A stretch of 8,921 nt of DNA from Solirubrobacterales bacterium (GTDB taxonomy: Bacteria; Actinomycetota; Thermoleophilia; Solirubrobacterales; Solirubrobacteraceae): positions 1 to 8,921 of the forward strand of contig JACDAP010000513.1 in NCBI GenBank assembly GCA_013695395.1. Direction: 5' to 3'. A model generated the notes under the pieces. That model was not told the DNA's origin. It saw only the letters and a program-made list of their open reading frames with translations, and searched no databases. Shown in pieces: positions 4,600 through 8,921 of the stretch. A program made the position numbers and the translations under genes. Each line of letters opens with the position of its first letter. The first letter of the stretch is position 1.

Positions 4600-5730
4600 G
4601 TGACCGTCGAAGTTGTTCCCATCTCGTCCAAGCGCGACCGCGATGCGTTCATCAAGCTGCCGTTCCGCTTGTACGCGGGCGAGTCTAACTGGGTGGCTCC
4701 GCTCCTCTTCGAGCGTCGCCAGTTCCTCGATCCGCGCAAGAACCCGTTCTTCCAGCACGCCCAGGTGCAGCTGTTCCTGGCCCGCCGGGAGGGCCGCGTC
4801 GTGGGCCGGATCTCGGCGCACATCGACGCCAACCTGGACGCCTTCCAGGGCACGGAGTGGGGCCTGTTCGGCTTCTTCGAGTGCGAGGACGACCCGGAGG
4901 TCGCCCGGGCGCTCGTCGAGGCTGCGAGAGCCTGGCTGGCCGGTCGGGGTCGCAAGACGATGGTCGGGCCGATGGACTTCACGACCAACGACGAGTGCGG
5001 GCTGCTCATCGAGGGGCACGACCGTCCGCCGATCATTCTCTCCGGCTGGCACCACCCCTACCTCCAGCGGCTGCTGGAGGAGGAGTGCGGGATGGAGAAG
5101 GCGATGGACCTCCTGATGTGGGACCTGCAGGTCGAGAACCGTGACCGGGTGCACGAGGCGATCTGGAAGGTCTCCGCCGACGTGGAGGCCAAGCACGGCA
5201 TCGTCTGCCGGAACTTCGTCAAGCAGGATCTCGAGGCCGAGGTCGGGCGCTTCCTCGAGGTGTACAACGCCGCCTGGGAGAAGAACTGGGGCTTCGTGCC
5301 GCTCACCGAGGAGGAGATCCGCCACTACGCGAAGACCCTCAAGCCGGTGCTCGACGAGAACTGGGCGATGGTCGCCGAGAAGAAGGACACCGGCGAGGTC
5401 GTCGGCGCGGCGCTCACCCTCCCGGACTACAACCAGGTCCTCCACCGACTGAACGGGCGTCTGCTGCCCTTCGGCTGGGCCAAGGCGCTCAAGGCGCGCA
5501 AGCAGATCGACAAGGTCCGTGTCTTCGCGCTCGGGGTCAAGCCCGAGTACCAGCACACCGGCGTGGCCGCCCGCTTCTACGAGATGCACTTCGACGCCGC
5601 CGCGCGGACGCCGCAGACCGGCGGCGAGATGGGCTGGATCCTCGAGACGAACGAGCCGATGAACCGGGCGATGGAAGGGATGGGTGGCGAGATCGTGCGC
5701 CGCTTCCGCGTGTACGAGCAGGCGGTCTGA
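4600..5730 (+). CDS. GNAT-type N-acyltransferase (YghO-like; candidate ceramide synthase)
   Basis: This 376-residue soluble protein has two GNAT-like halves. The N-terminal part has FIKLPFRLYAGESNWVAPL (17-35), then VVGRISAHID (67-76), EWGLFGFFEC (86-95) and a GPMDFTTNDECGLLIEG stretch (123-139). The C-terminal half carries the acyl-CoA motif A, VFALGVKPEYQHTGVAARFY (308-327) with Q318-x-x-G321-x-A323, and ends WILETNEPMNRAMEGMGG (346-363) ... RFRVYE. These features fit the large YghO-like acyltransferases often annotated as 'N-acetyltransferase' or 'dATP pyrophosphohydrolase'. The Caulobacter bacterial ceramide synthase, which N-acylates a long-chain amine with acyl-CoA, is of this GNAT-related type. 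Adjacency to an SPT-like gene favours that role; other long-chain or amino-acid N-acylation is possible. The GTG start is supported by a plausible -10 upstream and no earlier in-frame start. It is followed after 20 bases by lrgA/lrgB, probably in one operon. Confidence 0.82.
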   Translation: MTVEVVPISSKRDRDAFIKLPFRLYAGESNWVAPLLFERRQFLDPRKNPFFQHAQVQLFLARREGRVVGRISAHIDANLDAFQGTEWGLFGFFECEDDPEVARALVEAARAWLAGRGRKTMVGPMDFTTNDECGLLIEGHDRPPIILSGWHHPYLQRLLEEECGMEKAMDLLMWDLQVENRDRVHEAIWKVSADVEAKHGIVCRNFVKQDLEAEVGRFLEVYNAAWEKNWGFVPLTEEEIRHYAKTLKPVLDENWAMVAEKKDTGEVVGAALTLPDYNQVLHRLNGRLLPFGWAKALKARKQIDKVRVFALGVKPEYQHTGVAARFYEMHFDAAARTPQTGGEMGWILETNEPMNRAMEGMGGEIVRRFRVYEQAV

Positions 5731-5750
5731 GCCTGACCCGGCTCCCGCGG

Positions 5751-6086
5751 TTGCTGCTCGCCGCGGCGCTGCTCTACGGGTTCCTCCGGATCGGTGAGGG
5801 CGCGGCGTCGCTGACCGGGGCGCCGCTGCCGGGCAGCGTGCTCGGCATGGTCCTGCTGTGGGGCGCCCTGGAGGCCGGGATCGTGCGCCTGGCCTGGCTG
5901 CAGGATGGGGCCGGCGTCCTGCTCGGCTGGCTCGGCCTGCTCTTCGTCCCCGCAGGTGTGGGGTTCGTGGCCTTCCTCGACGCTGGCTGGGTGTGGGGGG
6001 CGGCGCTCGCGGTCTCCGCGTTCGGCGGCCTCGTGACGGTCGGGCTCGTCGGGCTCGTGGTGGAGCGGGGCGTCCGCCGTGGTTGA
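5751..6086 (+). CDS. lrgA: CidA/LrgA family membrane protein
   Basis: The product is about 111 residues and almost wholly hydrophobic, with four likely membrane segments (about 2-17, 27-46, 56-76 and 80-104). It carries the family signatures APLPGSVLGM (24-33) and LGLLFVPAGVGFV (61-73). CidA/LrgA proteins form membrane assemblies with LrgB; they were first described as holin/antiholin-like factors in murein hydrolase control and are now also linked to export or uptake of small organic acids such as pyruvate or glycolate. The start is uncertain: TTG 5751 is used, but the frame is open back to CTG 5727/5733, which would add the N-terminal residues usually present. No Shine-Dalgarno is evident. 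The gene lies 20 bases after the acyltransferase gene and overlaps lrgB by 8 bases, so an operon is likely. Confidence 0.82.
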   Translation: MLLAAALLYGFLRIGEGAASLTGAPLPGSVLGMVLLWGALEAGIVRLAWLQDGAGVLLGWLGLLFVPAGVGFVAFLDAGWVWGAALAVSAFGGLVTVGLVGLVVERGVRRG

Positions 6087-6753
6087 GCTCGCCTGCCTGC
6101 TCGGCACCCTGGCCGCCTACGGGGTCGGGCTGCGGCTCCAGGGCCGCACGAGCTCGCCACTGGCGAACCCGACGCTCATCGCGATCCTCGTGATCGGCGC
6201 GGTCCTCGAGCTGAGCGGGCTCGACTACGGGCGCTACGAGGACGCCACCGATCCGATCGCCTTCCTCCTCGGGCCCGCGGTGGTGGCGCTCGCGGTCCCG
6301 CTCTACGTCGAGCGCGCCACCCTGCTCGACCACACCCGGCATCTGCTGCTCGGGGTGCTCGCGGGTGCGTCGGTGGCGATGGCGCTCGGGGCGCTCGTGG
6401 CCTGGCTGGCCCGGTTCTCGGATCCGTTCACGCTGGCGGTCACCACGCGCACGGCGACGAGCCCGGTCTCGATCGCGATCGCCGAGCAGCTCGACGGGGG
6501 CGCGCCCGCCCTCTCGGCCGTGCTGAGCATCAGCTCAGGGCTCTTCGCCGCAACATTCGGGCCCTCGCTGCTCGATCGGCTGGGCGTACGGCTCCCCGTG
6601 GCCCGCGGGCTCGCCATGGGGGTGACCGGTCACGGGATCGGAACCGCCCGGATGCTGCAGGAGTCTCGCCTCGCCGGAGCGACCTCGAGCGTCGGGATGG
6701 GCCTCGGCGGGCTCACGGTCGCGCTCGTCGTCCCCGGCCTATGGGGCCTCTGA
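6079..6753 (+). CDS. lrgB: LrgB family membrane protein
   Basis: This 224-residue polytopic membrane protein is a clear LrgB member: LLGPAVVALAVPLY (63-76), TTRTATSPVSIAIAEQLDGG (122-141, where most members read KSVT.PIA), SSGLFAATFGPSLL (152-165) and GVTGHGIGTAR (181-191). Its length is normal for the family and about six to seven hydrophobic segments can be drawn. The Arg-Thr-Ala-Thr in place of Lys-Ser-Val-Thr is a mild departure in the most conserved loop. It works with LrgA in the membrane; transport of a small organic acid or control of cell-wall hydrolysis are the family-level roles. GTG 6079 overlaps the lrgA stop by 8 bases, implying coupled translation. It converges on the hydroxylase gene with 43 bases between the stops; that gap is G/C-run rich (CCCCGGGG at 6761-6768) but has no clear terminator. 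Confidence 0.88.
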   Translation: MVELACLLGTLAAYGVGLRLQGRTSSPLANPTLIAILVIGAVLELSGLDYGRYEDATDPIAFLLGPAVVALAVPLYVERATLLDHTRHLLLGVLAGASVAMALGALVAWLARFSDPFTLAVTTRTATSPVSIAIAEQLDGGAPALSAVLSISSGLFAATFGPSLLDRLGVRLPVARGLAMGVTGHGIGTARMLQESRLAGATSSVGMGLGGLTVALVVPGLWGL

Positions 6754-6796
6754 GCCGGCGCCCCGGGGCCGACGGGGCTACGGGAGGGGGCGGCGC

Positions 6797-7453
6797 TCAG
6801 GGGCGGCGCGGCGGGGCGGTGCCGAACACGCGGTCCCAGAACGGGGAGGAGATCCCGAAGGCGGTGGTGTCGTCCTGGAAGTGGTGGCGCATGTGATGCT
6901 CGCGCAGCCGGCGACCCAGACGGCTGCCGGGCACGGCGTGGTGGAGGTAGAAGTGCGTGAGATCGTAGGCCAGGTAGCCCGCGAAGAAGCCAGCGCCCAG
7001 GGCCCAGGCGGCACCCGCGGGGAGGACCAGGTGGAAGAGCAGGACGAACACCGCGCCCAGCGGGAGCGAGGCGCTCGGGGGCATGACCAGGCGCAGCGGG
7101 TCGTTCGGGTGGTCGTGGTGGACCCCGTGGATCATCCAGTGCAGCCGGGCCCCGAGCCCGCGCTCCGGCTCGAAGTGGAAGACGATCCGGTGCAGCCAGT
7201 ACTCCGCCAGGGTCCAGGTGACGTAGCCGGCGAGCAGCCAGGCGAGCAGCGGCGCCGTCGCGAGGTGACGCGAGGCCACCAGGACGTGGACCAGGATCAC
7301 CGGCGCGAACACTGCGGGGACGACCGCGACGTGGACTCGGGTGAAGCGGTCGAGCAGCCCGCTCGCGAACATCGGCGGCGACGCGCGGAGCATCTCCGTC
7401 CGGGACGGTGGTTGCTCGTCCGCGGTACCGGTGTCGCGCACGTCGGTGGCCAT
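6797..7453 (-). CDS. Fatty-acid-2-hydroxylase-like membrane di-iron enzyme
   Basis: This 218-residue membrane protein of the fatty acid hydroxylase/sterol desaturase superfamily has the histidine clusters that bind two irons: HRIVFH (88-93), LHWMIHGVHHDHPND (104-118), THFYLHH (166-172) and REHHMRHHF (184-192), then GISSPFWDRVFGT (200-212). HGVHHxxPxDxxRLVMPP followed by HHxxHH and the FGxxSxFWDxVFGT ending is the pattern of yeast Scs7 and animal FA2H, which hydroxylate the 2-position of fatty acids bound for ceramide. The eukaryotic N-terminal cytochrome b5 domain is absent, so electrons must come from another protein. Hydrophobic stretches lie at about 43-60, 66-84, 129-146 and 149-163, with histidines on the cytoplasmic side. 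ATG 7453 sits exactly 7 bases from a -10 element and has no Shine-Dalgarno. Proximity to the SPT-like and acyltransferase genes suggests a 2-hydroxy-ceramide product; other lipid substrates are possible. Confidence 0.87.
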   Translation of the reverse strand: MATDVRDTGTADEQPPSRTEMLRASPPMFASGLLDRFTRVHVAVVPAVFAPVILVHVLVASRHLATAPLLAWLLAGYVTWTLAEYWLHRIVFHFEPERGLGARLHWMIHGVHHDHPNDPLRLVMPPSASLPLGAVFVLLFHLVLPAGAAWALGAGFFAGYLAYDLTHFYLHHAVPGSRLGRRLREHHMRHHFQDDTTAFGISSPFWDRVFGTAPPRRP

Positions 7454-7460
7454 CGGGCGG

Positions 7461-7469
7461 ACGCTAGCA
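7461..7469 (-). promoter_or_regulatory. Extended -10, leaderless promoter of the hydroxylase gene
   Basis: Read on the minus strand, TGC-TAGCGT (hexamer 7461-7466) is an extended -10. It stands exactly 7 bases before ATG 7453; the gap ccgcccg has no Shine-Dalgarno. The transcript is predicted to start at or next to the ATG. No convincing -35 was found, consistent with reliance on the extended TGN. Confidence 0.55.
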
Positions 7470-7531
7470 AGCGCGGCGGGGCGGGCGGCGCCGACGGTTT
7501 CGAACCACCCTCGGCCCGCCGGGCGGGCATC

Positions 7532-7537
7532 TAGACT
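7532..7537 (+). promoter_or_regulatory. -10 element TAGACT, leaderless promoter of the 7545 gene
   Basis: TAGACT ends exactly 7 bases before GTG 7545; the gap cccacgg has no Shine-Dalgarno. Together with the hydroxylase promoter it makes a divergent promoter pair in 91 bases. It also decides the start of the small downstream gene, whose frame is open much further upstream. Confidence 0.55.
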
Positions 7538-7544
7538 CCCACGG

Positions 7545-7871
7545 GTGAGCGCACGCGATCACGAAGAGGCGGCGGAGATCGTCGATGCTGAGGCCGTCGA
7601 GGAGGGCGAGTCGCTCGCCGCACCCCTTCCACCCCCGGTCGTCCGGGAGCCCCAGCCGCTCCCCGCCCGTTCCGCTCTACCGGTCGCTCAAGCGGCGGCG
7701 GTCGCGGTCTCCGGCTTCGCCGCAGGCGCCGTGACCGCGGCGGTCCTGCACAGCGTCGGCAAGCGCCGCGCGGTCAAAGCCGCCGCAAAAAGGCCCGGAA
7801 AGCCAGCGCTCCCGGTCCTCGGTACCCGCTCGTTTCTCGTCGACGTCCACCTGCTGGGCGGCAAGGACTGA
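7545..7871 (+). CDS. Small single-TM protein, unknown function
   Basis: I do not recognise a family. The 108-residue product has an acidic N-terminus (DHEEAAEIVDAEAVEEGE, 5-22), a Pro-rich linker (PLPPPVVREPQPLPARSALP, 27-46), a hydrophobic Ala/Val/Gly helix (about 47-69) that could span the membrane, and a strongly basic patch (GKRRAVKAAAKRPGK, 72-86). It ends with a short hydrophobic tail TRSFLVDVHLLGGKD. This looks like a membrane-anchored or membrane-associated adaptor. GTG 7545 is chosen because a -10 element lies exactly 7 bases upstream; longer versions would cross the promoter. It is divergent from the hydroxylase gene and 62 bases upstream of the glycosylase gene, with a palindrome covering its stop codon. 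Confidence 0.7.
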   Translation: MSARDHEEAAEIVDAEAVEEGESLAAPLPPPVVREPQPLPARSALPVAQAAAVAVSGFAAGAVTAAVLHSVGKRRAVKAAAKRPGKPALPVLGTRSFLVDVHLLGGKD

Positions 7872-7900
7872 CGCCGCGCGGCGTCCGTGCGGCCGGCCGC
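7870..7900. repeat. Two adjacent perfect palindromes
   Basis: GACGCCGCGCGGCGTC (7870-7885) is a 16-base perfect palindrome that includes the last two bases of the TGA stop. Four bases later GCGGCCGGCCGC (7889-7900) is a 12-base perfect palindrome. The first could fold as a 6-bp hairpin with a GCGC loop and act as a terminator for the 7545 gene, or either could be a dimeric-regulator site in front of the glycosylase gene. There is no T-run. Confidence 0.4.
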
Positions 7901-7933
7901 GTCCCGGGGGAGACCCCGCCGGACGGCGCTGCG

Positions 7934-8921
7934 ATGCACCACGTCCGCGTCGACGTCACCCCGCCCTGGCCGTTTCGCCTGCCCCGGGGCGGCATGGACG
8001 GGGTCGCCCGGCGCCGCGGCGCGGTCCTCGAGCGCCTCGTGCACGTCGAGGGCGAGCGCGCGATCGTTCGTGCTGCGCAGCCCGCCGCGGGTCAGGTGGT
8101 GATCGGAGCGTGGTCCCACGGCGGCGCGGACGCCTGCGAGGAGGCGATCCGCCGGATGCGCTTCGCGCTCGGCGTCGACGACGACCTGCGTCCGTTCTAC
8201 GACCGCTTCCGCGACGACCCGTGGATCGGCGGGTCGGTCCGTCGCACGCCGCATCTGCGCGTGACGCGACGGCCGGAGCCGTTCGAGGCGCTCGCCTGGG
8301 CGGTCTGCGAGCAGCTGATCGAGTACACGAGGGCGGTGGAGATCGAGCGGCGGATCGTCCGCCGGTGGGGTGTGCGGTGCCCCGACACCGGGCTGCGAGA
8401 CGTGCCGGACGCCGCGCGCGTCGCCGGGATCGCCCCCGCCGAGCTCGAGTCCTGCGATCTCAGCGCGGGCCGTGCGCTGAGCCTCCGGCGCGCGGCCCGC
8501 GAGGTCGCCAGTGGTCGCGTCGACCTCTCGGCCGCCGACCACGAGCGCGGCTGGGCGCGGCTGCGGGCGATTCCCGGGATCGGTCCGTGGACGGTCGAGA
8601 TCCTCGCCCTGCTCGGCCAGGGCCGCTACGACGTGATCCCGGCGGGGGACCTCGGCTTCCGCAAGCTCGTCGGGCGCCGGCAGACCGGCGGCGACCCGCA
8701 GGCCTGTGCCGAGGAGACCGAGGTTCGGGAGCACTTCGCGCCGTACGCGGGGTGGGCGGGCCTGGCGGGCGCCCACGCGCTGCGCGCGCCCGCGAACCAC
8801 CCGCCGCCGGCCCGGCCCTACTCCCCGCCGGGGTCGGACTCGACCGGGCGCACGCCCTCGCCGGGCAGGAACTCGTTGGTCAGCAGCGAGGCGTTCGGCG
8901 GGGTCTCAAGCAGCTCGTTGT
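7934..8921 (+). CDS. AlkA-type DNA-3-methyladenine glycosylase, 3' end outside window
   Basis: The frame is open from ATG 7934 to the window edge (at least 329 codons). The first ~285 residues look like an AlkA-type HhH-GPD base-excision glycosylase, which removes alkylated bases. An N-terminal domain has PPWPFRLPRGGMDGVA (10-25). It is followed by a helical region with PFEALAWAVCEQLIEYTRAV (116-135, the usual 'Q-Q-I' helix), the helix-hairpin-helix LRAIPGIGPWTVEILAL (210-226) and the catalytic loop VIPAGDLGFRKLVG (234-247, with Asp239 the expected catalytic acid). After about residue 290 the frame becomes Pro/Ser/Gly-rich (NHPPPARPYSPPG) and lies antisense to the end of a convergent gene, so the natural C-terminus was probably near 8800 and its stop is missing or further right. 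No TGA, TAG or TAA occurs on the plus strand in any frame from about 8730 to 8921. A purine-rich stretch at 7906-7912 is too far from ATG 7934 to be a sure ribosome site. Confidence 0.82.
   Translation, partial: MHHVRVDVTPPWPFRLPRGGMDGVARRRGAVLERLVHVEGERAIVRAAQPAAGQVVIGAWSHGGADACEEAIRRMRFALGVDDDLRPFYDRFRDDPWIGGSVRRTPHLRVTRRPEPFEALAWAVCEQLIEYTRAVEIERRIVRRWGVRCPDTGLRDVPDAARVAGIAPAELESCDLSAGRALSLRRAAREVASGRVDLSAADHERGWARLRAIPGIGPWTVEILALLGQGRYDVIPAGDLGFRKLVGRRQTGGDPQACAEETEVREHFAPYAGWAGLAGAHALRAPANHPPPARPYSPPGSDSTGRTPSPGRNSLVSSEAFGGVSSSSL
8818..8921 (-). CDS. 3' end of an unidentified convergent gene
   Basis: A minus-strand frame enters from the right edge and stops at TAG 8820-8818. It gives 33 residues starting NELLETPPNASLLTNEFLPG and ending RPVESDPGGE. 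The composition is protein-like and almost every third position is G or C, unlike the Ser/Pro-rich plus-strand reading over the same bases. The family cannot be named from so short a tail. It overlaps the unterminated glycosylase frame tail to tail. Confidence 0.5.
   Translation of the reverse strand, partial: NELLETPPNASLLTNEFLPGEGVRPVESDPGGE

Noticed and set aside
3159..5036. Long minus-strand open frame covering the oxoamine synthase and half of the acyltransferase
   Set aside because: Its product is Arg/Pro/Gly-rich low complexity over most of its length, and two well-conserved enzyme genes occupy the same bases in other frames.
4384..6342. 652-codon minus-strand open frame antisense to the acyltransferase and lrgAB
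   Set aside because: The composition is typical of an antisense shadow in GC-rich coding DNA, while the plus strand carries recognisable GNAT, LrgA and LrgB motifs.
6754..6796. Terminator between lrgB and the hydroxylase gene
   Set aside because: The gap is rich in C and G runs that pair in several alternative weak ways; no single stem-loop stands out and there is no T-run.
1..8921. Mobile element, CRISPR array, tRNA or prophage
   Set aside because: No transposase or integrase motifs, direct-repeat arrays, cloverleaf or phage genes were seen; base composition looks even across the window.

Overview
The window is high-GC (roughly 70% or more by eye), almost fully coding DNA. It looks chromosomal and actinobacterial, most likely from the Thermoleophilia (Solirubrobacterales-type). 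This placement is an inference from a divergent actinobacterial integration-host-factor homologue, near-absolute GC preference at third codon positions, frequent GTG/TTG starts, and TAnnnT -10 elements sitting directly against start codons, which suggests leaderless mRNAs. I see no rRNA, tRNA, CRISPR array, insertion sequence or phage gene.

Layout. Positions 1-2636 hold a forward run: the 3' end of a thioredoxin-fold redoxin, a B3/4-domain protein (4-base overlap), a coiled-coil hypothetical protein whose stop seems to be missing, a small membrane protein, and a VOC/glyoxalase-fold protein with its own leaderless promoter. A hairpin separates this run from a convergent mIHF-like gene (2668-3024, minus strand), which has a promoter about 180 bases upstream and a foldable 5' leader. 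Next comes a divergent pair 17 bases apart: a serine-palmitoyltransferase-like alpha-oxoamine synthase (minus) and a large GNAT-type N-acyltransferase (plus). The acyltransferase is followed by LrgA- and LrgB-family membrane genes. A convergent gene (6797-7453, minus) encodes a fatty-acid-2-hydroxylase-like di-iron membrane enzyme. It diverges from a small single-TM protein gene across a 91-base region carrying two leaderless promoters. The window ends in an AlkA-type DNA glycosylase gene with no visible stop and the last 33 codons of a convergent gene.

Main idea. Three genes within 4.2 kb match three steps of ceramide chemistry: condensation of an amino acid with acyl-CoA (SPT-like), N-acylation of the base (GNAT enzyme resembling bacterial ceramide synthase) and 2-hydroxylation of the amide-linked acyl chain (Scs7/FA2H-like). 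Together they suggest a candidate sphingolipid locus in an actinobacterium. No sphinganine reductase (CerR-type), dedicated acyl carrier protein or head-group transferase is visible, so the pathway is incomplete here and the claim rests on protein-family resemblance.

Other points of interest are a repeated TAnnnT-N7-start promoter layout, the only in-frame TTA codon I could find placed exactly where a reading frame goes astray, and a three-way-junction fold predicted next to the ribosome-binding site of the mIHF-like gene.
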